DNA from: Alishewanella aestuarii B11
GTDB lineage: Bacteria > Pseudomonadota > Gammaproteobacteria > Enterobacterales > Alteromonadaceae
Assembly (NCBI RefSeq): GCF_000280055.1
Contig: NZ_ALAB01000039.1
Span: 181,649 to 245,648, forward strand
Reading direction: 5' to 3'
DNA: 64,000 bases
The notes beneath the pieces were generated by a model. The model saw nothing but the letters and a program-made list of their open reading frames with translations, was not told the origin of the DNA and made no database searches. Below, in pieces: positions 33,750-43,647 of this stretch. The stretch's first letter is position 1. Each line of letters begins with the position of its first letter. A program made the position numbers and the translations under genes.

Positions 33750-34586
33750 TTGTCGCTTTAAAAGCGCCATAGCGGCTTTTAACAGGCTGTCCTGCTGTCG
33801 GTCCTGATGACAGACGGCATAGAGTGTCAGTGTATAGCGCTGCGCCGCTGCCGCCACCAGTTGCCCGGCATTAAGATAGGGTTTAACCCAGCTCTCGGGT
33901 AAGAAGGCGGCGACCTCACCCGCTAACACCTGAGTTAGCGCCAGTTGCGCTGAGTTAGTGCTAAAGCGCGCCGCCTGTAGCTGTGGCCAATCGCGGCTAT
34001 GCTGCAGTGCAAAAGCCTGCCCCCATTCGACATAACAATACTCTGCAGCGCTGAGCTGCTTACAAGCCGCATGCCCCGGCACGCATACCGCCAGCAGCGG
34101 TAACTGTGCTATGGCTTCGCGATAAAGGTCCTCGGTCTTTACCGGCTCCGGTAAAATCGCCAGATCCAATTGTTGGCTCAGCAATAAGTCACTGATTAGC
34201 TCCTTGGGTAAAGATTCGGCCCGGATTGTCAGCGGTGTTGGCAATAACGCCAGCTGCTGCAGCGTGGGCGCTAATAACTGCTCAGCCAATACCATCGGCA
34301 TTGCCAGCTGTAAAGCCGGGCTTTGGCTGGCGCTGTCCGCGACGTCTTGTCTGGCGCGCTGTAAGGCGGCCAGCATAGTTTGAGCATGTGGCAACAGCCG
34401 CTCGCCCGCCGCTGTTAACTGAATGTTATTTCGGTGTCGGATAAATAAATTTACGCCTAATTGTTGTTCCAGCTGGCGGATGCGGAAACTTACCGCCGAC
34501 TGCGTAAGGTATAAATTTTCGGCAGCCTTACCAAAATGGCGGGTGCGCTGTACTTCCAGGAAGGTTTTCAGTAAGTCAGTATCCAA
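33735..34586 (-). CDS. hdfR: LysR-family regulator HdfR
   Basis: This 283-residue LysR regulator has an N-terminal winged helix reading FLEVQRTRHFGKAAE, LYLTQSAVSFRIRQLE and LGVNLFIRHRNNI, close to E. coli HdfR. It is divergent from maoP, the same arrangement as in E. coli. HdfR represses flhDC and activates the glutamate synthase genes there; the targets here are unknown. The effector domain (about 90-283) is less conserved. Confidence 0.88.
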   Translation of the reverse strand: MDTDLLKTFLEVQRTRHFGKAAENLYLTQSAVSFRIRQLEQQLGVNLFIRHRNNIQLTAAGERLLPHAQTMLAALQRARQDVADSASQSPALQLAMPMVLAEQLLAPTLQQLALLPTPLTIRAESLPKELISDLLLSQQLDLAILPEPVKTEDLYREAIAQLPLLAVCVPGHAACKQLSAAEYCYVEWGQAFALQHSRDWPQLQAARFSTNSAQLALTQVLAGEVAAFLPESWVKPYLNAGQLVAAAAQRYTLTLYAVCHQDRQQDSLLKAAMALLKRQLGPE

Positions 34587-34714
34587 ACTAGCCTCAAATG
34601 TTTTTTATCGTAACAATTAAAAATATTTGTTTTACGACAGGAATTTTGTTAACCATACTCCGCACAGTTTAAACAGGCTGGCTTGATATTCAACGACATG
34701 AGAGGAAAAAAGTG

Positions 34715-35062
34715 ATGCAGCAAAGTTTTGTCGCTAATCGTCGCTTTTTCGATGACCGGAATTTCCCACGTGGTTTTACCCGGTCTGGGCGTTTTACCCT
34801 GGCAGAGGGCAATCTGCTGGAAAAACATGGTTTAGCAATGCAAGAGTTGGAGCAGGGCGTACGCCAACCGGCAAATGACGAAGAGCAGCGCTTTTTGTTG
34901 GTTTGCCGCGGTGAAGCCGAAGCCAACACTGTGTATGAAAAAACCTGGTTAAAGTATAAACAACGTCTGGCAGAAAAACGCAAATTTCATACCGTATTCG
35001 GTAAGAAGCGGATTGCAGATGGCTCGGATGATTTCTCGTACGTTGAATCAGATGCCGATTAA
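34715..35062 (+). CDS. maoP: Macrodomain Ori organisation protein MaoP (DUF413)
   Basis: This 115-residue protein has the DUF413 pattern NRRFFDDRNFPRGFTRSG, LLEKHG and FLLVCRGEAEA, like E. coli MaoP/YifE, which works with the maoS site in Ori macrodomain organisation. ATG 34715 is preferred to GTG 34712 because AGAGGA is better placed. It is divergent from hdfR. Confidence 0.9.
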   Translation: MQQSFVANRRFFDDRNFPRGFTRSGRFTLAEGNLLEKHGLAMQELEQGVRQPANDEEQRFLLVCRGEAEANTVYEKTWLKYKQRLAEKRKFHTVFGKKRIADGSDDFSYVESDAD

Positions 35063-35084
35063 AAAAGCCCGTTAGGGCTTTTTT
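35061..35084. terminator. Bidirectional terminator between maoP and the GGDEF-EAL gene
   Basis: A perfect 10-bp stem AAAAAAGCCC/GGGCTTTTTT has a 4-nt loop. A and T tracts on both sides make it functional in both directions. Confidence 0.93.
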
Positions 35085-35109
35085 AATGTCTGTAATTTGG
35101 CTTTCGCCT

Positions 35110-37362
35110 TTATAACGCCGCAATCTTCGGCCGTTGTTGCTTTTGTTCTTGCAGAAAAGCGGCAAAATCTTCGGCAGACAACGGCTTGCTATAATAGTAA
35201 CCCTGAATAATTTCACAGCGCAGCTTGCGTAGCTGCTCCAGTTGTTCGTGCGTTTCCACCCCTTCTGCCACCACACTCAGGCTCAGGTTGTGTGCGATAG
35301 TGACAATGGTATCGACCATATTGCGGCCGCGGGCACTGCTCATATCGTCGATAAAGGCTTTATCAATTTTCAGCGTATTAAGTGGAAATTGTTTCAGATA
35401 GGCCAGCGAGGAGTAGCCGGTACCAAAATCATCCATCGCCAGATGAATGCCGCGGGCACGCAGTTTTTTCATGGTATCAATCGCCAGCTTCGGCGATTGC
35501 ATCACCGTGCCCTCGGTGATCTCTAACTCCAGGTGGTAGGAGGGTAAATCGGTTTGCTGCAGAATATCGTCAATCTGGTCACACAAAAATGGCAGCATAA
35601 ATTGCTTAGCCGACAGGTTTACCGCGACGCGGCCATGGAATAACCCCTGAGCAATCCAGCGTTTTACATCGATACAGGCTTTGCGTAAAACCACGGTACC
35701 GATATCGACAATCTGGCCGGTTTCTTCGGCAACCGGAATAAAGCTGCCGGGGCTAACCAGGCCGCCCTTTGGCGTGATAAAGCGCACCAACGCTTCCATC
35801 CCGACCACCTTGCCGCTGAGCAGATCCATCTTCGGTTGATAAAACACCGTAAAATAATCTTCTTTCAGGCCATGACGGATCAGGTTTTCAATTTGCAGTC
35901 GTTTTACCGCCTGTTTGTTCATGGTGTCATTAAAAAACAAATAGCGGTTGGCGCCGGCACTCTTGGCATGATACATCGCCGTATCAGCATTTCGCAGCAG
36001 CGCCTGTGGATCCTTACCATCTTCCGGAAACAACACTATGCCGACGCTGCTGGTGACCGCCAACTCATGCTGATCCACAGCAAAGGGCTTATTAATTTGT
36101 TCCAGTAAGTTTTTCGCCAGGCTGGTAATGGCATGAATATCGTTGGTATTGTCGAGCAAAATAGCGAATTCATCACCGCCCAGCCGGTAAAGTTTTTGCC
36201 GGAATAATTTATTGTTATGCAGGCGATCAGCCAGTTTACAAAGCAGGGCATCGCCGAGCTCGTGACCCAGTGAGTCGTTAATTTTTTTAAAGTTATCCAG
36301 GTCAAATACCAGCAGCGCATGTTCGGTTTTCTCGGTAACCAGACTGGCCAACTTATTCATAAAAACCGCGCGGTTGGGTAAACCGGTCAGGGTATCGCTA
36401 TTAGCCAGCCGGCTAAGCTCGGCTTCACGTCTTTTGCGATCGGAGATATCGGAAAACACCGCTACGTATTGGGTGATAAAACCCTGCTCGTCTTTAATTA
36501 CGTCAAAGGTTAATTCTGCCTGGTAGTAATCACCATTGGTTTTCAGTTCACGGATCTCGCCGCTCCAACGGCCATCTCTAACCAGTTTTTTCTCAATATC
36601 CTGAATAAAACGCGGCGGATAGAGTGACAGCTGGAAACGACTTTGTAGCACCTGCTCCCGACTTTTGCCGGTAATCACACTAAAGGCTGGGTTAACTTCG
36701 ATAATGTTGAATTTAGTATCACAAATCACCACAGCATCAGAGATATTCTCCAGACAGCGGGCGAACAGCTGCATCCGTGCTTCAGCTTGTTTGAGCTGGC
36801 TGATATTTTTCAGGGTGCCTGTCATGCGCTGGGCTCTGCCATCTTCGTGATAGGCGACAACCTTGCCGCGGTCCAGTACCCAGATATAGGTTTCATCCAG
36901 TGTTTTTAAGCGATAGCTGGCTTCAAAAAATGGGCTTTTGCCGGCCAGGTGCTGCGATAGCGCGTGGCTAACCCGGTCTAAGTCCTGCGGATGGATCAGC
37001 GCTTTGTTGGGCGGGAAATCTTCAGTCTTGGGGGCAATCGCCAGTGGCTCCAGCCAGGCGCTGGAGCGGTAGAGCTCGCCACTATCAATATTCCAGTCCC
37101 AGAGTTCATCGCCGCTGCCCCAAATCGATAGTCGCAGCCTCTCTTCACTTTTCGCCAGTGCCTGATGGTAACGCCGCATCCGTCTTAAACTTAACTGACC
37201 AAGCAACAGGCCGGTAAGAGCCAGGGTGAGTAATGCAGGAAATAAATAAGGCTGTACGGTATCCCAGCTAAGGGCCGTTGCGGCAAGGGGCAAGAAAAAT
37301 AACACGCCAAGTGTTAGCCCCAAAAAAGAGAGGGTGAGAAAAGTTATTGTTTTATCGCGCAC
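35110..37362 (-). CDS. PAS-PAS-GGDEF-EAL c-di-GMP signalling protein
   Basis: This 750-residue protein has two membrane segments at about 6-30 and 38-58. A PAS_3-type domain follows (about 78-195, WDWNIDSGELYRS), then a second PAS (about 203-310). The GGDEF domain has an intact GGDEF at 395-399. The EAL domain has EAL at 523-525 and DDFGTGYSS further on. Both catalytic signatures are intact, so it may make and/or break c-di-GMP. It is a stand-alone gene between two terminator or spacer regions. Confidence 0.92.
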   Translation of the reverse strand: MRDKTITFLTLSFLGLTLGVLFFLPLAATALSWDTVQPYLFPALLTLALTGLLLGQLSLRRMRRYHQALAKSEERLRLSIWGSGDELWDWNIDSGELYRSSAWLEPLAIAPKTEDFPPNKALIHPQDLDRVSHALSQHLAGKSPFFEASYRLKTLDETYIWVLDRGKVVAYHEDGRAQRMTGTLKNISQLKQAEARMQLFARCLENISDAVVICDTKFNIIEVNPAFSVITGKSREQVLQSRFQLSLYPPRFIQDIEKKLVRDGRWSGEIRELKTNGDYYQAELTFDVIKDEQGFITQYVAVFSDISDRKRREAELSRLANSDTLTGLPNRAVFMNKLASLVTEKTEHALLVFDLDNFKKINDSLGHELGDALLCKLADRLHNNKLFRQKLYRLGGDEFAILLDNTNDIHAITSLAKNLLEQINKPFAVDQHELAVTSSVGIVLFPEDGKDPQALLRNADTAMYHAKSAGANRYLFFNDTMNKQAVKRLQIENLIRHGLKEDYFTVFYQPKMDLLSGKVVGMEALVRFITPKGGLVSPGSFIPVAEETGQIVDIGTVVLRKACIDVKRWIAQGLFHGRVAVNLSAKQFMLPFLCDQIDDILQQTDLPSYHLELEITEGTVMQSPKLAIDTMKKLRARGIHLAMDDFGTGYSSLAYLKQFPLNTLKIDKAFIDDMSSARGRNMVDTIVTIAHNLSLSVVAEGVETHEQLEQLRKLRCEIIQGYYYSKPLSAEDFAAFLQEQKQQRPKIAAL

Positions 37363-37418
37363 TTTTTTATTTATTCAGTACTGCTTTTGGACTACGGTAA
37401 CGGAGAAAATCGGTACTG

Positions 37419-40196
37419 TCAAAAGCATTTTTGCTGCTGCTGTAATAATTCTGTCAACTGCGACTTATGCAGGCATTTTACATAAGTATCCGCTGGCGGT
37501 GGATCGGTGGCGAATAACAACACATCATACTCGGCGGCAAGCAGCTGCTTTAAAAAATCCTGAAACCGCAGTCGGTCAATATCTTGTAATGCATTAAGAA
37601 TTTGTTGTGTCAAATCAAAGCTATAATCGCCCTGACTCAATGCCAGCCAATACCGCTTAGCTCTGGCACTTAAACTAATATCCCGTTCCGCCAGTTGGGC
37701 AGCTAGGCCTTGCTTTAATGACTGAAAATCGCTGTCATGCAGTTGATTCAACTCGCTGATAAATTGCCGGAAAAAGGCTACTGTTGCCTGATAGAGAGTA
37801 CCGGCTGGCTGATTAGGCGACTGGATATAGAACGCCATGCCCGGCAGGGTATTGACCGGGACATAGCCGGTGCCGACCAGATAGCCCAGTTGTTGTTCGG
37901 TTCTCAGCTGGTGAAAGTAACGCGGCGATAAGATGTGATTGGCGAGCATAAACAGCGCCATCATCACGGGGGATTTTTCCCGCGCGGGCAGATAAATAAC
38001 CAACGCATGGTCGGAAGGCGAGTCGGGTGGGTTTTCCAACCAGACGGGGCCCAGATCGCGGATCAGGCATTGTTGCGGTTTGAGCGCCTGACCGATAGCG
38101 CCTTGCTGCCGTTGCCAGTGCTGTAACAGTTGCTGTAAGGCCAGCGCATCAGTCCGATTCCAATTGCCCAATAACAGCGCTTCCAGATGCAAGGCTTGCC
38201 AGACCTGCTGCCGGAACTGTTGAAAATCGGCATAGCTTAACGCGGCCAGCGCCGTTGCCAGTTGTACCGGCTCCGGATTCTGTGGTTGCAGCACAGCCGA
38301 AAGCTTTGAAAATAAGGTGGCAACAGGTTTATTCTTACTGCTGTTTAGCCAGTGCCGGCACAGTTGCTGTTTTAACTCTGCAAAACGTTGCGGACAAAAC
38401 TGTGGATCTGGCAGCTGTGCTAACAGATCAGCAACCAGACGTAGCTGATTAGCGCTCAGGCCGTTGGTCTGTAAACTGAGCCCCTGGCGGTGAACATGCA
38501 GAAAATAATTCAGCCCGGCAGTTGTTGCGGCGTAAAGCTGCTGATTAAAGCGATCTAACAGTAATTCGACCCATAAGCGACTGGCGGCTTGCTGTTGCAG
38601 CGTCTGACAGCTATTGGGCAGGCTCAACTGAATAAAAATATGGCCTTTGGGGCTATTAAAGTCCGTATCCGCTTTGTACCAAAGGCTTAACCCAGGGTCA
38701 GTAAAGAACAATTCTGGCTTATCTAAATGATCCGCTGCGGTGAGTAAGGTTAAATCGGCATGCAGATAGGGATTGGCCTCTGGCAGCTGGATGCCGTCAA
38801 GCAGCGCGGTTTGGGCAAGCGCAGCGAGTAAGGATTGATCAATTGCTTGCAGCTGATAGGGCGTATGATACCAGCGGGCCTGACGGTCAGTAGTGACATC
38901 ATCGGCAATCAGCATCAGCCGTAGGTTAGCGGCGTTAAAATAGCTCAATAGCTGCTGATACAGCGCAAGCGGCGGCGGCTCCATCCGGTAATCGCCAAAG
39001 ATCACATCCTGTAGCGGATAGTGCTGCAGGTTGAGCGACAGATCCATCGCCGTTTGCAATGCCGTAGCGGGCTCATAAAATTGATAAGCCCATTGCAGCA
39101 GTTTCTGCCGCTCTTTAAACAACTGTTCGGGAAAGGCGCTTTGTTGCAGTAACTGCAATTTAGCGAATACCGCCTGCACGACCTGCTGGTATTGCTGGCG
39201 GCCAAGCTGGGTTAATTCGAACGCTAGCGTAAAATCTTTATAGTTACTGCCATCAATGCCGCCACCGGCACTTAGCTGATTCACCAGTCCCTGCGCTTTC
39301 AGCACGGCTAACAATGAACCAGGCCCTTCATCACCTAACAGATGGGCGAGAAAACTGACGATTTTATAGCGATACCAGGGCTGGATATCGGGAAGCGCAA
39401 AACTCACCACTAACCGCTGGCTGCTCTTATGTGGCCGGATATTTAACTGTAATCCCTGATGCTCGGCCAGATAGAGTGGTACCTGCAGCGGGCTCTTTGC
39501 CGCAACATCACCTTTAATTGCACTGAAATAGCGTGTTGCCAGTTGCTGCAGCTCAGCCAGGCTCTGTGGGCCAACCAGGCACAATGACATCCTCTGAGCG
39601 CTGTATTGGCTATCGAAAAAGCGTTTAACCGCTTGCTGCAGACTTTCGTGCGGTTGGTCTGCCAGCGTCTGGGCATTACCAACCGAAAACTTGGCAAAGG
39701 GGTGTGCCGGATTAATGCTTTCTTTATGCACCTGATAGATGCGCCGGCTATCGTCTTTTAGCTTTAGCGAGAATTCTGCTTCAATGGCCTGGCGCTCTTT
39801 TTCGACATAGTCACTGCTAAATAAGGGCGCCGTAAACATCGCAGCGAAGCGGCTTAAGCCGTCAGCAAAATGTTGCTGTTCAAGATCGAAATAAAACTGG
39901 CTATGCTCTGTGCCGGTCCAGGCATTGTGGCTGCCGCCGTGTTCGCTGATATATTGCTGCAGCTCGCCGGCCTGTGGGTAAGCGGCACTACCCAAAAACA
40001 GCATATGCTCTAAAAAGTGGGCCAAACCTTCGCGTTCTATCGGATCGTCGAAGTGCCCGACATTGACGGTCAACGCCGCCGCACTTTTTTCGCTGTCGGC
40101 TTGCTGAACCAGCAGCACGGCTAAACCGTTAGCTAAGACAAGGTGCCGGTACTGTCTGGGATCGTTCGGGCTTTGCAATATCGGTGAACTGGCCAA
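37419..40196 (-). CDS. Insulinase-family (M16) metalloprotease, protease III-like
   Basis: This protein has about 925 residues and four M16 repeats. The zinc motif HFLEH lies near residues 60-64, followed about 75 residues later by an ERQAIEAEF segment with the third ligand. R(T)EQQLGYLVGTG, in the C-terminal half, is the M16A substrate-binding motif. The length fits PtrA/insulysin. No signal peptide is evident, so cytoplasmic peptide clearance is likely. I prefer the TTG at 40196, which has AAAGGA six bases upstream; an in-frame GTG at 40229 is the alternative. Confidence 0.85.
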   Translation of the reverse strand: MASSPILQSPNDPRQYRHLVLANGLAVLLVQQADSEKSAAALTVNVGHFDDPIEREGLAHFLEHMLFLGSAAYPQAGELQQYISEHGGSHNAWTGTEHSQFYFDLEQQHFADGLSRFAAMFTAPLFSSDYVEKERQAIEAEFSLKLKDDSRRIYQVHKESINPAHPFAKFSVGNAQTLADQPHESLQQAVKRFFDSQYSAQRMSLCLVGPQSLAELQQLATRYFSAIKGDVAAKSPLQVPLYLAEHQGLQLNIRPHKSSQRLVVSFALPDIQPWYRYKIVSFLAHLLGDEGPGSLLAVLKAQGLVNQLSAGGGIDGSNYKDFTLAFELTQLGRQQYQQVVQAVFAKLQLLQQSAFPEQLFKERQKLLQWAYQFYEPATALQTAMDLSLNLQHYPLQDVIFGDYRMEPPPLALYQQLLSYFNAANLRLMLIADDVTTDRQARWYHTPYQLQAIDQSLLAALAQTALLDGIQLPEANPYLHADLTLLTAADHLDKPELFFTDPGLSLWYKADTDFNSPKGHIFIQLSLPNSCQTLQQQAASRLWVELLLDRFNQQLYAATTAGLNYFLHVHRQGLSLQTNGLSANQLRLVADLLAQLPDPQFCPQRFAELKQQLCRHWLNSSKNKPVATLFSKLSAVLQPQNPEPVQLATALAALSYADFQQFRQQVWQALHLEALLLGNWNRTDALALQQLLQHWQRQQGAIGQALKPQQCLIRDLGPVWLENPPDSPSDHALVIYLPAREKSPVMMALFMLANHILSPRYFHQLRTEQQLGYLVGTGYVPVNTLPGMAFYIQSPNQPAGTLYQATVAFFRQFISELNQLHDSDFQSLKQGLAAQLAERDISLSARAKRYWLALSQGDYSFDLTQQILNALQDIDRLRFQDFLKQLLAAEYDVLLFATDPPPADTYVKCLHKSQLTELLQQQQKCF

Positions 40197-40392
40197 GATG
40201 CATCCTTTAAAGGCACCTGCTGTGGGCACCTCTCATAGCGATAAGTAATAACCAGCATAGGTCTTATGCTTTAATAGCAGTTACGCTGGCGGCTGACTTT
40301 CATTATCATAGCGCACTATTTTCACCTGACGCATGCTTATTTGTTAAACGGCCGGCCAGATGGGACAGATCAAGTAGTATGGCAATAACACC

Positions 40393-40878
40393 ATGGTAAA
40401 TATTGTAATCATGCGCCACGGCGAAGCTCAGCCGCTGCAGGCCGATGATCAGCAACGCGCGCTGACTGACCAGGGGCGGCAGGAAGTGCAACAGATGGCG
40501 TCCTGGTTGGCCGGTGCCTATCCGGCATTTGACTATCTGTGGGTCAGCCCATACCTGCGCACACGGCAAACTGCTGCCATCATGCTAGAAGCTCAGGCTG
40601 CCTGTCGGTTGGAGGTGATACCGCAATTGGTGCCTGATGGCCAGGCGTTACAGATCAAAGATAAACTGGATTTACTGCTCGCTGAGCAACCTGATGCGCG
40701 GGTATTACTGGTATCCCATATGCCGCTGGTCAGTTTTCTGGTAGAAGCCTTTACTGACGCGGGCCGCACACCCATTTTCACCACTGCAGCTCTATGTTGT
40801 ATCGACTACCGGACAGCACGCGGCGGCAAGTTGTTAGAGCAGATGTCACCGCTGGATTTGTCGTTGGTACGTAGCTAA
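40393..40878 (+). CDS. sixA: Phosphohistidine phosphatase SixA
   Basis: This 161-residue histidine-phosphatase protein has the RHGEA catalytic motif (8-12), SPYLRTRQTA (about 52-61) and the second His in LLVSHMPLV. SixA removes phosphate from histidine phosphotransfer proteins such as NPr in the nitrogen PTS. It lies between the divergent M16 protease and convergent smrB. In E. coli it is beside fadJ, so this is a partly rearranged version of the same neighbourhood. Confidence 0.92.
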   Translation: MVNIVIMRHGEAQPLQADDQQRALTDQGRQEVQQMASWLAGAYPAFDYLWVSPYLRTRQTAAIMLEAQAACRLEVIPQLVPDGQALQIKDKLDLLLAEQPDARVLLVSHMPLVSFLVEAFTDAGRTPIFTTAALCCIDYRTARGGKLLEQMSPLDLSLVRS

Positions 40879-40911
40879 CGCTGATTGATCTTGCTGTGAC
40901 AGCTGGTGCTG

Positions 40912-41487
40912 TTATCGGTGCTGCAGTTCACGAAACTGCTGCTCGGTACTTTGATTAATTTTCAGTAATAACAACAGGGCACCATGCTTGCCCCAGCTTT
41001 TTGGGGCGGTGTGAAAGGCGCGTACATTTGGATGTTGCACCAGCCAGTTTGGTACCTTACGTGCCAGTATGCCCAGCCCCTTGCCATGTACGACGCAGGC
41101 GCAATTAAATTGCTGCTGCTGGCAATAATCCAGTAAGCCAGCCAGCTGTGTTTTCGCTTCATTGGCTGTCATGCCGTGTAAATCCAGTACCACCTGCGGT
41201 TCTAATTCACCGCGGCGTAAGCGGCCGGCCAGCATCGGATCGTCACCCTGCTGCACATAAGACAAGCTGCCGCTGGTGTCGGTAATGGCTTCATATTCAT
41301 CGGAGAAAAAGAACAGTTTTTGCGCAGATAGCTCAGCGGCAGCTGTCGGCAGGCGTTTTTGCTTGCTGCGTCTGACAACTGGCGGTATCTTGTCCTGCTC
41401 AAGCGGGCGGGCACCGGCGACACTGTCGCGAAACAGGGCTCGCTCTTCGACGCTGAGTGCATCGGGCTTCGGCTTTTTTTGCTGCAT
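40912..41487 (-). CDS. smrB: Ribosome-rescue endonuclease SmrB
   Basis: This 191-residue protein has a basic N-terminal extension and a C-terminal Smr domain with VLDLHGMT (about 99-106) and [10 protein letters not shown] (about 131-140). SmrB cleaves mRNA at collided ribosomes in E. coli. It is divergent from prmB, as in E. coli. Confidence 0.92.
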   Translation of the reverse strand: MQQKKPKPDALSVEERALFRDSVAGARPLEQDKIPPVVRRSKQKRLPTAAAELSAQKLFFFSDEYEAITDTSGSLSYVQQGDDPMLAGRLRRGELEPQVVLDLHGMTANEAKTQLAGLLDYCQQQQFNCACVVHGKGLGILARKVPNWLVQHPNVRAFHTAPKSWGKHGALLLLLKINQSTEQQFRELQHR

Positions 41488-41537
41488 CGGCCTTAATCTA
41501 TACTATCTTATTAGCTGCTACCGGAGCCAAGGATACC

Positions 41538-42494
41538 ATGTCTGACACCTTACCCGCACCTTTTAGTCCTGAATTACTGGACCGCGCCTATAGCGAACTG
41601 CAGACCCTGCATGACTGGTTACGTTGGGCCGTTAGCCGGATGCATCAGGGTGGAGTCTATTTTGGCCATGGTACCGATAATGCCTGGGATGAAGCCGCAG
41701 TGATGCTGTCGCATGTGTTGTACTTGCCGCCCCTGCGCGATGAAAAGTTATTTAGCGTGCGCCTGACATTGGATGAGAAACAACACTTTGTCGCACTGTT
41801 ACAGCAGCGAATTACCCAGCGTATTCCGGCCGCCTATCTGACCCAGCAAGCCTATTTTTGTGATCTACCGTTCTATGTCGATGAGCGGGTCTTGATCCCG
41901 CGCTCACCGATTGGCGAGCTGATTAAGCAGCAGTTTCAGGGCCTGCTACCGGCTGGCAGTAGCCCGGCCCATATTCTGGATCTCTGTACCGGCTCGGGCT
42001 GTATTGCTATTGCCTGTGCGGTGGCTTTCCCGGAAGCGCAGGTTGATGCCGTCGATATCAGCGAGGATGCTCTGGCAGTATGTGAGCTAAACATTGCCGA
42101 GCATCAGCTGCAGGAGCGGGTCTACCCCATTCTGTCTGATGGCTTTAGTGCCCTGGCTGGCCAGCAATATGATTTGATTGTCACTAACCCGCCTTATGTC
42201 GATGCTGAAGATATGGCCGATCTGCCGGATGAATACCGGCACGAACCAGAACTGGGGCTAGCCTCTGGGATCGACGGCCTGGCATTAACCCGGCAGATCC
42301 TGCGCGATGCGGCTGCACATTTAACCGAGCAGGGTATTTTAGTTTGTGAAGTGGGCAATAGTATGGTTGAATTGCAGTATAGATATCCAGACGTCCCATT
42401 TCGCTGGCTGGAGTTTAGTGCCGGAGGCCTTGGCGTCTTTGCACTGAGCAAAGCACAACTTGTCGCTTGCCAGCATTTATTCGAGGAAAGTTAA
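41538..42494 (+). CDS. prmB: 50S ribosomal protein L3 glutamine methyltransferase PrmB
   Basis: This 318-residue SAM-dependent methyltransferase has motif [15 protein letters not shown] (about 146-159) and the catalytic NPPY in [12 protein letters not shown] (about 215-226). It methylates the Gln of ribosomal protein L3. AAGGA before ATG 41538 decides the start; the open frame extends further upstream across the smrB start and is not needed. It is joined directly to aroC, whose ATG follows the stop without a gap. Confidence 0.93.
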   Translation: MSDTLPAPFSPELLDRAYSELQTLHDWLRWAVSRMHQGGVYFGHGTDNAWDEAAVMLSHVLYLPPLRDEKLFSVRLTLDEKQHFVALLQQRITQRIPAAYLTQQAYFCDLPFYVDERVLIPRSPIGELIKQQFQGLLPAGSSPAHILDLCTGSGCIAIACAVAFPEAQVDAVDISEDALAVCELNIAEHQLQERVYPILSDGFSALAGQQYDLIVTNPPYVDAEDMADLPDEYRHEPELGLASGIDGLALTRQILRDAAAHLTEQGILVCEVGNSMVELQYRYPDVPFRWLEFSAGGLGVFALSKAQLVACQHLFEES

Positions 42495-43601
42495 ATGGCA
42501 GGTAACAGCATCGGCCAGTTATTTAAAGTTACGACTTTTGGTGAAAGCCACGGCCCGGCGATTGGCGGCATTGTCGACGGTTGCCCGCCCGGGATGGCGT
42601 TAACTGCCGAAGATTTACAGTGTGATCTCGATCGGCGCAAGCCCGGCACGTCGCGCTACACTACACAGCGCCGCGAAGAGGACAGTGTCAAAATCCTCTC
42701 TGGTGTGTTCGAAGGTCAGACAACCGGTGCCAGTATTGGTTTATTGATTGAAAACACCGATCAACGCTCACAAGACTATGCCAATATCGCCAGCCAGTTC
42801 CGGCCTGGCCATGCCGACTATACCTACTGGCATAAATTCGGCATTCGTGATTACCGTGGTGGCGGCCGCTCTTCGGCGCGCGAAACGGCAGTTCGGGTCG
42901 CGGCCGGTGCCATTGCCAAAAAGTATCTCGCTGAGCACTGCGGTATTGAAATCCGTGGTTATTTACAGCAACTGGGGCCGATTAAAGCCGAGCAGCTGGA
43001 TTGGTCGCAGGTGGAACAAAACGCCTTTTTCTTCCCGGATGCCAGCAAGCTAGAAGCGCTGGATGACTATATGCGGCAGCTGAAAAAAGACGGTGATTCG
43101 GTTGGCGCGCGGGTTAATGTGGTGGCAACCGGGATGCCGGTCGGTCTGGGTGAGCCGGTGTTTGATCGTCTGGATGCGGATATCGCCCATGCGATGATGA
43201 GTATCAATGCCGTTAAGGCGGTGGAAATCGGCGATGGTTTTGCGGTAGTTGAGCAGCGTGGCTCCACCGGCCGTGACGAGCTGACACCGCAGGGCTTTAC
43301 GGCGAATCATGCCGGCGGCACCTTAGGTGGGATTTCCAGTGGCCAGGATATTCTGGTCAGTATGGCGTTAAAACCGACTTCCAGTATCAGTATACCGGGC
43401 AAAACCATTAATACCGCCGGAGAAGTGGTGGATGTGGTGACCAAGGGCCGACACGATCCCTGCGTGGGTATCCGTGCGGTACCGGTAGCCGAAGCCATGC
43501 TGGCAATAGTGCTGCTCGATCATCTGCTGCGCCATCGCGCCCAAAATGCCGGGGTACAGGTCGGTACGCCGGATATCGCAGCACTGGCACGGCAACAGTA
43601 A
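42495..43601 (+). CDS. aroC: Chorismate synthase AroC
   Basis: This 368-residue enzyme makes chorismate from EPSP with reduced FMN, the last shared step of aromatic amino-acid synthesis. Signature motifs are [18 protein letters not shown] (about 15-32), [22 protein letters not shown] and [14 protein letters not shown]. It is in a close operon with prmB. Confidence 0.97.
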   Translation: MAGNSIGQLFKVTTFGESHGPAIGGIVDGCPPGMALTAEDLQCDLDRRKPGTSRYTTQRREEDSVKILSGVFEGQTTGASIGLLIENTDQRSQDYANIASQFRPGHADYTYWHKFGIRDYRGGGRSSARETAVRVAAGAIAKKYLAEHCGIEIRGYLQQLGPIKAEQLDWSQVEQNAFFFPDASKLEALDDYMRQLKKDGDSVGARVNVVATGMPVGLGEPVFDRLDADIAHAMMSINAVKAVEIGDGFAVVEQRGSTGRDELTPQGFTANHAGGTLGGISSGQDILVSMALKPTSSISIPGKTINTAGEVVDVVTKGRHDPCVGIRAVPVAEAMLAIVLLDHLLRHRAQNAGVQVGTPDIAALARQQ

Positions 43602-43647
43602 AGTAATTAATACCGCTTTTTAATCACACTAGTTTAACGGAACAGTC

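Noticed and set aside
34794..35276. 160-codon minus-strand frame over maoP
   Set aside because: It spans maoP, a perfect bidirectional terminator and the end of the GGDEF-EAL gene; not a plausible gene.
41457..41537. N-terminal extension of prmB beginning at 41457
   Set aside because: It overlaps the smrB start; AAGGA directly before ATG 41538 and the usual PrmB length support the shorter form.
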